DNA of 64,000 nucleotides from Achromobacter ruhlandii (GTDB lineage: Bacteria > Pseudomonadota > Gammaproteobacteria > Burkholderiales > Burkholderiaceae_B), in contig NZ_CADIJL010000004.1 in assembly GCF_902859695.1 (NCBI RefSeq), forward strand, positions 296,981 to 360,980, given 5' to 3'. This document shows, in pieces, positions 46,580 through 56,000 of the stretch. How positions within the stretch are numbered: position 1 is the first letter of the stretch; each line of letters opens with the position of its first letter. Position numbers and translations under genes: made by a program. The notes beneath the pieces are model-generated. The model was given only the letters and a program-made list of their open reading frames with translations. It did not search any database and was not told where the DNA came from.

Positions 46580-47770
46580 TTACAGGCCCAGCACCAGGCG
46601 GGCGATGATGCCCTTCTGCACTTCGGTGGTGCCGCCGTAGATCGAGGTCTTGCGCATGTCGGCATAGCCCGCGCCTGACGCCGCCGCCATCTCCGGCCCG
46701 GGGCCGTGATACGCGGCCTCGGCCAGCATCCATTCGGGGTCGTACGGCCAGGCATCGGGGCCGGCCACTTCCATCTGCAGCATGGCCAGGTCCTGCTGGA
46801 TCTCGGAGCCGCGGATCTTCAGCACCGAGGCCTCCGCGCCGGGCGTGCCGCCATTGCTCGCCGCCACGCGCAGCAGCAGCATTTCCAGCGCCATGATGTC
46901 AACCTCGATGCGCGAGATACGGTCGCGCATGCGGCTGTCGGCCAGCAGCGGCCGGCCGCGCGACGTGGCGCGGGCCGCCATGTCCTTGAGGATGCCGAGT
47001 TCGCGATGGCAATGGCCCAGGCCGGCGATGCCGGTGCGTTCGTGTCCCAGCAGGTACTTGGCGTACGTCCAGCCCTGGTTCTCCTCGCCCACCAGGTTGG
47101 CGACCGGCACCCGCACGTTCTCCAGCCACACTTCGTTGACATCATGGCCGCCGTCGAGCGTGCGGATCGGACGCACGGTCACGCCCGGCGCGCGCATGTC
47201 CAGCAGCAGCATCGAGATGCCGCGCTGGGCGCGCGCGTCGGGATCGGTGCGCGCCAGGCAGAACATCCAGTCGGCGTACTGCGCCAGCGTGGTCCAGGTC
47301 TTCTGGCCGTTGACCACGTATTCATTCCCATCGCGCACCGCGCGGGTCTTGAGCGAGGCCAGGTCCGACCCCGACCCCGGTTCGGAATAACCCTGGCACC
47401 ACCAGTCCTGCACCCGGGGAATACGCGGCAGGAAGCGCGCCTGCTGCTCGGCGCTGGCGTACTTCATCAGCACCGGGCCGATCATGGACAGGCCGAACGG
47501 CAACAGGCGCGGCGCGCCGGCCTTGAAGCATTCCACTTCGAAGATCAGCCGTTCCAGCGCGTTCCAGCCGGTGCCGCCGTGCTCGACGGGCCAGTTCGGC
47601 GCGCCCCAGCCCTGGTCGGCCAGGATGTTGTGCCAGCGCACGTAGTCGTCGCGCTCCAGCCGCTGGTGCCGGCGCACCTTGTCGCGGATGTCCCGCGGCA
47701 GCCGGTCGGCGGCGAACGCGCGCACCATTTCGCGGAACCGGATCTCTTCCGGCGTCCAGGTCAGATTCAT
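46580..47770 (-). CDS. Acyl-CoA dehydrogenase, larger partner of a tandem pair
   Basis: This 396-residue protein has GAPNWPVEHGGTGWNALER, QGYSEPGSGSDLASLKTRAV, YVVNGQKTWTTLAQYADW and a C-terminal SIYGGTTEVQKGIIA. The Glu often found in IYEGT is Gly here, as in several bacterial enzymes that use a catalytic Glu elsewhere. This type resembles PimC/PimD and FadE-type subunits. ATG 47770 is preceded by a near-perfect Shine-Dalgarno AAAGGAGGT. It heads the minus-strand operon and faces a divergent operon with the same theme 203 bp away. Confidence 0.9.
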   Translation of the reverse strand: MNLTWTPEEIRFREMVRAFAADRLPRDIRDKVRRHQRLERDDYVRWHNILADQGWGAPNWPVEHGGTGWNALERLIFEVECFKAGAPRLLPFGLSMIGPVLMKYASAEQQARFLPRIPRVQDWWCQGYSEPGSGSDLASLKTRAVRDGNEYVVNGQKTWTTLAQYADWMFCLARTDPDARAQRGISMLLLDMRAPGVTVRPIRTLDGGHDVNEVWLENVRVPVANLVGEENQGWTYAKYLLGHERTGIAGLGHCHRELGILKDMAARATSRGRPLLADSRMRDRISRIEVDIMALEMLLLRVAASNGGTPGAEASVLKIRGSEIQQDLAMLQMEVAGPDAWPYDPEWMLAEAAYHGPGPEMAAASGAGYADMRKTSIYGGTTEVQKGIIARLVLGL

Positions 47771-47842
47771 GGCCTACCTCCTTTGGCGGCTATCTAGCCA
47801 TGCCGACCCGGCGCCGGACAATCTGCGGTTGCCGAAGGCGGG

Positions 47843-47894
47843 CTTTTGCCTCGGTGTAGGGCCATCGCGAACGGGCACTACGGGCCGGCAAAAG
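47843..47894. promoter_or_regulatory. Inverted repeat between the two divergent beta-oxidation operons
   Basis: CTTTTGCC (47843-47850) and GGCAAAAG (47887-47894) are exact complements separated by 36 bases, and the similarity extends outward with one inserted base. It lies in the 203-bp gap serving both operons and could be a shared operator, possibly for a looped or dimeric regulator. No regulator gene lies between the operons. Confidence 0.4.
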
Positions 47895-47973
47895 GCCTGC
47901 TTCAGCAATGAAGAATGGCACCTGCCGGCGCCAGCCCCGACACTGGCGGCTCATCCATCCGAAACCGTATGCC

Positions 47974-48372
47974 ATGACCGCAACCGACCCACGCGCCACC
48001 GAAGGCGTCGAGGCGCAATACCGCCAGGCGCTCGATCAGGGACGCTTCCAGATTCAGCATTGCGACGCCTGCGACCGCGCCGTGTTCTATCCCCGCATGA
48101 TCTGCCCGCATTGCGGCGCGCAGCAGTTGTCCTGGCGCACGCCGGACGGGCGCGGCACGGTCTATTCCACCACCACCGTGCGGCGCAAGCCCGAGGCGGG
48201 CGGCGACTACAACGTGGCGCTGGTCGACCTGCTCGAAGGCGTGCGCCTGATGAGCCGGGTCGAGGGCGTGGCGCCCGACGCCGTGCGCATCGGCATGGCG
48301 GTGCGGGCCCAGGTGGCCGTGACGGAAGGCCGCGGCCTGCTGGTCTTTGTTCCCAACAAGGAGGCGCAATGA
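47974..48372 (+). CDS. DUF35-type zinc-ribbon/OB-fold acyl-CoA-associated protein
   Basis: This 132-residue protein has the rubredoxin-like zinc knuckle HCDACDRAVFYPRMICPHCG (C-x2-C ... C-x2-C) and then an OB fold (GRGTVYSTTTVRRKP, YNVALVDLLEGVRLMSRVEG). Such DUF35 proteins bind acyl-CoA and partner with thiolase-like proteins, as ChsH2 does with the aldolase Ltp2. The stop overlaps the next start as ATGA, and the next gene is exactly such a thiolase-like protein, supporting a complex of the two. ATG 47974 was chosen because upstream residues do not match the family. Confidence 0.9.
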   Translation: MTATDPRATEGVEAQYRQALDQGRFQIQHCDACDRAVFYPRMICPHCGAQQLSWRTPDGRGTVYSTTTVRRKPEAGGDYNVALVDLLEGVRLMSRVEGVAPDAVRIGMAVRAQVAVTEGRGLLVFVPNKEAQ

Positions 48373-49541
48373 CGCTGAACGATCTGCGCGGCGCCGTCGC
48401 GGTGGCGGGGGTCGGCCATGCCGGCCTGGGCCAGGCCCATGGCTACACCGAAATGGAAATCCTGGTGCAGGCGGCGCAGCGCGCGGTGGCCGACGCCGGC
48501 CTGTCGATGCGCGACATCGACGGCCTCTGCACCGCCAGCGTGGCGGCGCCGATGTGGGCGATGCCGGTCATCGAGCACCTGGGCATCCGCCCCAGCTTCA
48601 TCGACAGCACCATGCTGGGCGGTTCCAGCTTCGTGGCGCACCTGCTGCCGGCGCTGCACGCGCTGGCCTCGGGCCAATGCAACGCGGTGCTGGTCTGCTA
48701 TGGCAGCACGCAGCGCACCTCGACGCTGAGCCGCGCCGAGATCGGCCGCGTGCGCAAGCAGTTCGATCCGCAACCTTACGAGACGCCGTACGACCCGTTG
48801 AGCCCGCTGTCGTCGTATGCGCTGGCCGCGGCGCGCCACATGCACCAGTACGGCACCCGCCGCGAACACCTGGCGCAGGTCGCGCTGGCCGCCAACCAGT
48901 GGGCCCAGCTCAATCCCGAGGCGCAGCTGCGCGAGCCGGCCACGCTGGAACAGATCCTGGCCGCGCGCATGGTGTCCGACCCCTTGAGCGTGCGCGATTG
49001 CTGCCTGGTCACCGACGGCGCCGGCGCCTACGTGCTGGTGCGGGCCGACCGCGCCCGCGACCTGCCGCGCCCGCCGGTCTACGTGCTGGGCAACGCCACC
49101 GCCGTGTGGAACCGGCAGATCTCGTCGATGGAAGACCTGACCGTCACCGCCGCCAGCGAATCGGGCCGCCGCGCCTATGCCATGGCGGGCGTCTCGGTCC
49201 AGGACATCGACGTGGTCGAGCTGTACGACGCCTTCACCATCAACACCCTGCTGTTCCTGGAGGACCTGGGCTTCTGCGCCAAGGGCGAAAGCAAGGACTT
49301 CATCGCCGACGGCGCCATCGCGCCCGGCGGCCGGCTGCCGGTCAACACCAACGGCGGCGGCCTGTGCTGCGTGCATCCGGGCATGTACGGCGTCTTCATC
49401 ATGATCGAGGCCGTGCGGCAACTGCGCGGCGAGGCCGGCGCGCGCCAGGTGGCCAACGCCGAACTGGCGCTGGTGCACGGCAACGGCGGCACGCTGTCCA
49501 GCCAGGCCACCGCCATCCTCGGCACCGCCGCCACCCTCTGA
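48369..49541 (+). CDS. Thiolase-like protein lacking the nucleophilic Cys (Ltp2/SCP-x type)
   Basis: This 390-residue protein has the thiolase fold (GVGHAGLGQAHGYTEMEILV, NTNGGGLCCVHPGMYG). Where thiolases place the acylated Cys, it reads STMLGGSSFVAHL, with no Cys. The second-Cys region near the C-terminus reads VHGNGGTL, again without Cys. Proteins of this kind, such as Ltp2, act as retro-aldolases using Tyr and His residues; VELYDAFTINTLLFLEDLGF is similar to the Tyr region there. So carbon-carbon cleavage by an aldol-type route is more likely than classical thiolysis. The DUF35 partner is encoded directly upstream. Confidence 0.87.
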   Translation: MTLNDLRGAVAVAGVGHAGLGQAHGYTEMEILVQAAQRAVADAGLSMRDIDGLCTASVAAPMWAMPVIEHLGIRPSFIDSTMLGGSSFVAHLLPALHALASGQCNAVLVCYGSTQRTSTLSRAEIGRVRKQFDPQPYETPYDPLSPLSSYALAAARHMHQYGTRREHLAQVALAANQWAQLNPEAQLREPATLEQILAARMVSDPLSVRDCCLVTDGAGAYVLVRADRARDLPRPPVYVLGNATAVWNRQISSMEDLTVTAASESGRRAYAMAGVSVQDIDVVELYDAFTINTLLFLEDLGFCAKGESKDFIADGAIAPGGRLPVNTNGGGLCCVHPGMYGVFIMIEAVRQLRGEAGARQVANAELALVHGNGGTLSSQATAILGTAATL

Positions 49542-49558
49542 CCCGGACCGCAGCAACC

Positions 49559-51079
49559 ATGTCGCACGCCGAACCGCTCACCCGCATCCACCAGTTGCTG
49601 GCCCGCCAGGCCGGCAGCCAGCCCGACGCCATCTGCCTGTACGAGGAAGGCGGCGGCATCCTGACCTACGCGCAACTGTGGCAACGCGCCGAGGACGCGG
49701 CGCGCTGGCTTGCGGCGGCGGGCGTGAAGCCGGGCCACCGGGTGCTGATGGTCGGCGAGAACTGCGCCGCCATGATCGCCGCGTTGTTCGGCTGCGGCAT
49801 CATCGGGGCCTGGCCGGTTGGCGTGAACGCGCGCTTGTCGGCGCGGGAAATCGCCGCCATCAGCGCCCACGCCCAACCCGAGATCACGCTCTACACCAGC
49901 GGGGTTTCCGGCGCCGCCGCCGCCCATGCCGATGCGGCCGGCGCGCAACCCGCCGATGCCGCCGCCTGGGGGCCAGGCGTACGGGCACGGCGCGCGGATT
50001 CTCCGACCCAACCCGAAACCGATGCCCAGGCCGCCGAGGTCGCCACCGTGATCTACACGTCCGGCACCACGGGCGCGCCCAAGGGCGTCATGGTGCCGCA
50101 TCGCGGCCTGCTGCATTTCGCCGGTGTCTCGGCCGCGTCGCGCCGCCTGACGCCGCGCGACATCGGCTACGCCGCCCTGCCGCTGTCGCACATCTTCGGC
50201 ATCGCCACCGTGCTGATGGCGACGCTGCACGCCGGCGCCAGCCTGGTGCTGCGCAGCCGCTTCGATCCCGAGGACGCCTTCAAGGCGCTGGCCCACCCCG
50301 GCATCAGCATCCTGCAGGGCGTGCCGACCATGTTCAACCGCATGCTGGCGGCCGCGCCGCCGCGCGGCGAACTGCGCGCGCCGGCGTTGCGCTACGTCTA
50401 CACCGGCGGCGCGGCGCTCGACCCGACGCTCAAGCGCGACGCCGAACGCTACTTCGGCGTCGCCATGCATCACGGCTATGGCATCACCGAATACGCCGGC
50501 TCCATGTTCATCACCGACATCGACGCCCCGCCGACCGATTGCAGCGCCGGCTACGCGGTGGACGGCGTGCAATTGCGCATCGGCCGTCCCGACGCCGACG
50601 CGCCGCGCCCCGGCGAACGCGGCGACATCCTGATCCGCGGCCCCGGCGTGATGCTGGGCTACTACCGCGACCCGGAACAGACCGCGCAGGCCCTGCTGCC
50701 CGGCGGCTGGCTCAACACCGGCGACATCGGCTACCTGGACGACCGCGGCGCGCTGTACATCGCCGGCCGCTCCAAGGACCTCATCATCCGGTCCGGCTTC
50801 AACGTCTACCCGATCGAGGTGGAGGCGGTCATCAACGCCTTTCCCGGCGTGCGCCTGTCGGCGGTGGTGGGCCGTCCCACCGAGGACCACAACGAGGAAG
50901 TCATCGCCTTCGTCGAGCCGCTGCCCGGCGCGCGCCTGGACACCCACCTGCTGATGCTGCACCTGCGCGCCCAGCTGGCGCCGTACAAGCGGCCGGCGCG
51001 AATCCACTGCATCGACACGATTCCCACCACCGTCAGCGGCAAGATCCTCAAGCAGCCGCTGAAAGAAAGGCTGGCGTAG
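49559..51079 (+). CDS. AMP-forming acyl-CoA ligase
   Basis: This 506-residue adenylate-forming enzyme has the P-loop VIYTSGTTGAPKGV, the ALPLSHIFG strand, GYGITEYAG, GWLNTGDIGYLD and the hinge/Lys region GRSKDLIIRSGFNVYPIE plus TVSGKILKQ with the catalytic Lys. It activates a carboxylic acid to its CoA thioester at the cost of ATP to AMP. It follows the thiolase-like gene by 17 bases and would supply the acyl-CoA for the enzymes in both divergent operons. The acid is unknown; a cyclic, branched or aromatic-alkyl acid fits the context. Confidence 0.92.
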   Translation: MSHAEPLTRIHQLLARQAGSQPDAICLYEEGGGILTYAQLWQRAEDAARWLAAAGVKPGHRVLMVGENCAAMIAALFGCGIIGAWPVGVNARLSAREIAAISAHAQPEITLYTSGVSGAAAAHADAAGAQPADAAAWGPGVRARRADSPTQPETDAQAAEVATVIYTSGTTGAPKGVMVPHRGLLHFAGVSAASRRLTPRDIGYAALPLSHIFGIATVLMATLHAGASLVLRSRFDPEDAFKALAHPGISILQGVPTMFNRMLAAAPPRGELRAPALRYVYTGGAALDPTLKRDAERYFGVAMHHGYGITEYAGSMFITDIDAPPTDCSAGYAVDGVQLRIGRPDADAPRPGERGDILIRGPGVMLGYYRDPEQTAQALLPGGWLNTGDIGYLDDRGALYIAGRSKDLIIRSGFNVYPIEVEAVINAFPGVRLSAVVGRPTEDHNEEVIAFVEPLPGARLDTHLLMLHLRAQLAPYKRPARIHCIDTIPTTVSGKILKQPLKERLA

Positions 51080-51128
51080 GCGCGGCCCCGCTGTTCCGCT
51101 CCGCGACCGGCTCATTCCACAAGGAGAC

Positions 51129-52112
51129 ATGAGCGTGAACATCAAGACCCTGCTCGCCGCGGCCGCCGCCGTGGCGGCCATGACGGCCGGCGCCAGCGCG
51201 GCCGCCGACAGCGCCTACCCCGACCGCCCCATCCGCCTGCTGGTGGGCTACGCCCCCGGCGGCCCGGTGGACACCACCGCGCGCGTCTTCGCCAAATACC
51301 TGGGCGACAAGCTGGGCCAGGCGGTCGTGGTCGAGAACCGCGCCGGCGCCAGCGGCATGATCGCCTCCGACGCCACCGCCAAGGCGCCGCCCGACGGCTA
51401 CCTGCTGGGCTTCGCCGCCAGCCCCACGCTGACCATGTCGCCATTGGTCCAGCGCAGCACCCTGTTCGATCCGCGCAAGGACTTCTCGCTGATCGGCCTG
51501 GTGGTCGACTACGCCAACGTGCTGCTGATCGGCCCGCAGGCCCCGGCCAAGAGCGTGGGCGAGCTGGTCGACTACGCCCGCGCCCATCCCGATGCCGTGT
51601 CCTTCGGCTCGGCCGGCATCGGGGCGTCGAACCACCTGTCGGCCGAACTGCTGAAGAAGCAGGCCGGCGTGCCGATGCTGCACGTGCCCTATCGCGGCAA
51701 CTCGCCGGCGATGATGGACGTGGTCAGCGGCAAGATCACCTTCATGTTCGACATCACCAGCACCGCGATTCCGTTCATCAAGAGCGGCAAGGCGCGCGCG
51801 CTGGCCGTCACCTCGCGCACCCGCAACCCCGAGCTGCCCGACGTGCCCACCATGATCGAGGCCGGCCTGAAGGACTACGAGGTAGTCGGCTGGTACGCGC
51901 TGGTCGGCCCGCGCAAGCTGCCTGACGCGGTACAGGCACGCCTGAAACGCGCGCTATCCGAGGTGTCGAAGGACCCCGCCTTCCGCCGCGCCATGACCGA
52001 GGGCGGCTACGCCATCAACACCGGCGACGCCACCGCGCTGCAACAGCGCATCGACCGCGAATATGCCCTGTGGGCCGATGTGATCCAGAGCGCCAACATT
52101 CAGGCCAACTGA
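51129..52112 (+). CDS. Bug/TctC-family periplasmic solute-binding protein (3 of 4)
   Basis: This 327-residue protein has a signal peptide MSVNIKTLLAAAAAVAAMTA cut near ASAAADSAYP. The family features are YPDRPIRLLVGYAPGGPVDT, ENRAGASGMIASDATAKAPP, GSAGIGASNHLSAELL and PYRGNSPAMMDVVSGKI. It lies between the acyl-CoA ligase and a nitronate monooxygenase gene, so its ligand is probably the acid that the ligase activates. The start is ATG 51129 or GTG 51135. AAGGAG stands about 9 bases upstream. Confidence 0.93.
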   Translation: MSVNIKTLLAAAAAVAAMTAGASAAADSAYPDRPIRLLVGYAPGGPVDTTARVFAKYLGDKLGQAVVVENRAGASGMIASDATAKAPPDGYLLGFAASPTLTMSPLVQRSTLFDPRKDFSLIGLVVDYANVLLIGPQAPAKSVGELVDYARAHPDAVSFGSAGIGASNHLSAELLKKQAGVPMLHVPYRGNSPAMMDVVSGKITFMFDITSTAIPFIKSGKARALAVTSRTRNPELPDVPTMIEAGLKDYEVVGWYALVGPRKLPDAVQARLKRALSEVSKDPAFRRAMTEGGYAINTGDATALQQRIDREYALWADVIQSANIQAN

Positions 52113-52131
52113 CCCCGAGGGAACACCGCCC

Positions 52132-53085
52132 ATGACGCCGCCCGCATTGCGCACGCAGACCCGATTGCCCATCATCGGCGCCCCCATGTTCCTGGTCTCC
52201 GGCCCGGACCTGGTGGCGGCGCAATGCGGCGCCGGCATCATCGGCACCTTCCCGTCGCTCAACGCCAGGCCGCAGGAACAGCTGCACGCGTGGATCACGC
52301 GCATCGAAGACAAGCTGGCGCGCGCGCGCCGGGCGGCGCCGCACGCCGTCATCGCGCCCTATGGCGTCAACCTCATCGTCCACCCCAGCAACGCCCGCTG
52401 GCAGGGCGACCTGGCCATCTGCGCCGAGCGCCGCGTGCCGCTCGTCATCACCTCGCTGCATCCACCCGAAGCGGTGGTGCGCGCCGTCCACGCCTACGGC
52501 GGCCAGGTCTGCCACGACGTCACCACGGTGCGCCACGCCCGCCGCGCCCTGGACGCCGGCGTCGACGGCCTGATCCTGGTCGCGGCCGGCGCCGGCGGCC
52601 ACGCCGGCCGGCTCAACCCCATCGCCCTGGTCAACGAGATCCGCGCCTTCCACGACGGCCCCCTGGCCCTGTCCGGCTGCATCAGCCACGGCAAGGACAT
52701 CCTGGCAGCCCAGGCCCTGGGCTGCGACTTCGCCTACATGGGCACCCGCTTCATCGCCACCCGCGAATCCCTGGCCAACGACGCCTACCGCGAAATGATC
52801 CTGCGCGCCCAGGCCGCCGACGTCACCTACACTCCCTACTTCTCGGGCGTGCCCGCCAACTACCTGAGCGAGAGCATCCGCGCCGTGGGCCTGGATCCCG
52901 CCCAGCTTCCCGACTACGACGCCCCGCCCCCGAACCTGGACAAGAACACTCGCCCCAAAGCCTGGAAAGACGTCTGGAGCGCCGGCCAGGGCGTGGGCGC
53001 CGCGCAGGAAGTGCTGGCGGTACACGAGCTGGTGAATCTGCTCGAAGCGGAATACCAGGCAGCCAGGCAAGCGCTGCTGCGCTGA
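52132..53085 (+). CDS. Nitronate monooxygenase / 2-nitropropane dioxygenase-like flavoprotein
   Basis: This 317-residue TIM-barrel FMN protein shows LPIIGAPMFLVSGPDLVAAQ, the glycine-rich ILVAAGAGGHAGRLNP, and LGCDFAYMGTRFIATRES, which are hallmarks of the NMO family. Members oxidise nitronates, and some act as enoyl-reductase-like flavoproteins in lipid or acyl-CoA metabolism (FabK group). Its place at the end of an acyl-CoA catabolic operon favours a role in handling an unsaturated or nitro-bearing acid. The active-site His expected in GHAG is present. It starts 19 bases after the Bug stop. Confidence 0.88.
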   Translation: MTPPALRTQTRLPIIGAPMFLVSGPDLVAAQCGAGIIGTFPSLNARPQEQLHAWITRIEDKLARARRAAPHAVIAPYGVNLIVHPSNARWQGDLAICAERRVPLVITSLHPPEAVVRAVHAYGGQVCHDVTTVRHARRALDAGVDGLILVAAGAGGHAGRLNPIALVNEIRAFHDGPLALSGCISHGKDILAAQALGCDFAYMGTRFIATRESLANDAYREMILRAQAADVTYTPYFSGVPANYLSESIRAVGLDPAQLPDYDAPPPNLDKNTRPKAWKDVWSAGQGVGAAQEVLAVHELVNLLEAEYQAARQALLR

Positions 53086-53088
53086 CAG

Positions 53089-56000
53089 TCAGAAGCGATA
53101 GCTCATCCTGACACTGCCCGCCTGCGACGACGCGCGGGACGTGTTGACGAGCGCATCATAGGCAAGAGACACGTCCAGTTGCCGCGTCAGCGGCAAGCCG
53201 ACGCTCGCGCCGAACGTCAGGAAGCCGCGCGACAGATCGGCGCCCGGCGCGGCGAAGCGCGTGCCGTCCTGCGACACGACCGTCATCGCGCGGCCGGTAT
53301 CAAGCAGTTCGTGGGCGTAGGCCACACGGAACTGGAGATTCAACGGCCGCTGCGCGCTATCGAACGCCGTGTCGAAGGTCATGCCGACGTAGGGCTGCAG
53401 GCTGCGGGCGGTGTCCGAGCCGACATGCAGGTTTTGGCCCCTCGCGCCGCCTTCGTCAAAGCTGTTGGCGTGGAAATAGGCATAGCGCAATCCCAGCCGG
53501 GGCGTCATGACCAGTCCGCCAAGCGCCAGGGGCTTGCTGACTTGCGCCGCCGCCGTGAATTCCTGCCCGACATGATCGCCCTTGGCCGTGCCGACATTCT
53601 CGAAGGGCCGCTTCTGCGACAGGAAATGCAGGCCGTAGCCGAGCATGCCCGTCACATCGACCGGCCCCAGGTCGCGGCTGGCATAGGTGGCCAGGCGCAC
53701 CGTGTCGCGCGTGCCGGCGCTTTCCGTGCTCTCTTCCGACAGCTCGGCATGGGAATAGCCCATCGCCAGGCCGAAGGTGTTGCGATCCACCCGCTTGTCG
53801 GCGCCGGCGAGAAAGCCGTACTGGTTTTCCTGGAAGCCCGGCAGCCCCCCCGAGCCGGACAGCCGGCCATGCCGTCCCGTGGCGTTAGCCCAGACCGAAA
53901 CGGCATCCGTCGTGTCGGCTGGCCCGGACGCGACGGCGCGCCGCGTCGCGCGTTCGAGCACCGCCGCCGTGGCCGACTGCGCGCTCATCAACGCGGCGCT
54001 GCCAAGCGCCGTATAGATGCTGGTGCGGGTCGGCGCGATGATCACCGGCGTGTCGCCCGGCATGCCCGAGGCCGGATTGCTCAGCAGCAACGCGACGTCG
54101 TTGGCGCCGTAGGCCACCGATGAGCGCAGGCCGTTCAGGTCCGCGCCGGAGGCCAGCGAACCCGTTACCGACGAGAAGCGCCCGCTGATGCCATTGGCCG
54201 CGCTCACCACGTTGTAGCGCGTGGCCGAATAGGTGCCCGGCGCGTATGTGATCGCCAGCGTCCCGTTCAGTGTGGCGCTGCCACCGACCTTCAGCAACGA
54301 TGCCTCGGTCGGACTGACTTCGATGGCCAAGGTCGCATTCGACGCCTGGGTGTAATTGCCGCCCACGCTCAGCGTGCCGATGGACCCGCCGGGCGACACC
54401 ATGCCGCCGTTCGTCACATCGCCGAGAATCGTGCCGTGCCCGCCGAGCGTGCCTTGCGCCCCGACCGCCACGTCGCCGCCCAGCACCGCGGCGCCATGGC
54501 CGGCATCACCCACCTGGAGCCTGCCCTGAGCGACAGTCGTCGCTCCCGTGAATCCGGCATTCGAACCATTGAGCACGAGCATGCCGGTCCCTTGCTTGAG
54601 CAACGCGCCGCTGCCCGTGAACTCGCCTTCATAGACGCTGTCGGTGGCCCCGCCGAGCGTCAGCGTGCTGGCGCCGGCCAGCACGCGCGAACCGGCCACC
54701 CCGTACAAGCCGGCCAGCGTCTGGCCCGATGCCGCCGACAGGTCGAGCGTCGCGCCGCTGCCCATGAGCGAGATGGCCGAGGCCGCGGACAGCCGTCCCG
54801 CGCCGTTGAGCACCAGCGTGCCGCCGTTGATCGTGGTCGCGCCGGTGTAGGTGTTTACCCCCGAAAGCGTCTGCGTGCCACTGCTAAGCACCAGTCCGCC
54901 GGCGCCGTCGATGACGCCGGAAAACACGCCCGACGCGTTCGTCAGGGTCAGGGTGCGGCCGCCGAGCGCGACTCTCCCGCCGCCCGCAAGGCTGGCCACG
55001 GACGCGCCGCTCGTCGTCGCCGAAATGTCCAGCGTTCCGTCGCTGGTCACCCCGCTGGATGCCGCCACGCTGCCGCCGCCACTGAGCGCGAGCGTCGCGC
55101 CGCTGTCGATGGTGGTGGTTCCCGTGTAGGTGTTGACGCCCGTCATCGTCAGGACCCTGCTGCCCTGGACGCTTACCGAGCCCGCGCCGGAGATGACGCC
55201 CGCAAACGTCAGGCCGTTTGTCGCCGAAGAGAACGCGACGCCGGACGCGGCATCGGTCAGGATCACGTCGTTGCCCAGCGTCAGCCCGGGGTGGCTCGCG
55301 GAAATGGTGGCGGTCGCCCCCGCATCGAACAACAGGCCGCCTACGATGTTGGAGCCCGTCAGCAGCGTCAACGTGTTGCCCGTGCCGCCGAACTGGATGG
55401 CCGCCGCGCGGGCCCCGCCCGGGCCACTCGGCGCGCCGGTGATGGTGCCCGCATTGACGATCGTGTCCAGGCCGCGCGTCACGATACCGACCCCGCCGCC
55501 ATTGCCGGCGCCGCCGGCGATGGTGCCGACATTGAGGATCATATTGCGCGAGCCGGCAAGATTGATGCCGGCTCCGCCCGCCCCATCCGCCCCCGCGCCG
55601 GAATTGCCCGCCCCCCCGCTGCCGCCCGCGCCTCCAGTGATGCTGCCGGTATTAGTGATGGTGGCGTTGCCGCCAACCGCGAGCAAGCCGTCGCCGCCGG
55701 CGCCTCCCCCGCCGCCAAAGCCGCCGCTGCCGCCGTTGCCGCCAGCGCCACCGGTGATCGTGCCATGATTGTTGACCGACGCCACCGCCCCGGCCGACGT
55801 CAAGCCGCTGCCGCCCCCGCCGCCGCCGCCGCCGTTGCCGCTGCCCGTGTTGAAGACATTGCCGCCATTGCCGCCCGCGCCGCCCACGGCCGCCGCCGAA
55901 TTGTTGATGGTGATATCGTTGCCCAGGTACTGAAGCGCTGTATTGCCGCCATTGCCACCGCCACCGAAATTGGTGCCGTCGCGGCCGGCATTGCCGGCGT

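Noticed and set aside
53845..53851. C7 tract in the autotransporter barrel region, considered as a phase-variation switch
   Set aside because: Seven bases is short compared with the longer tracts known to slip often in Bordetella, and similar short C or G runs are common in this GC-rich DNA (another lies at 55611-55617).
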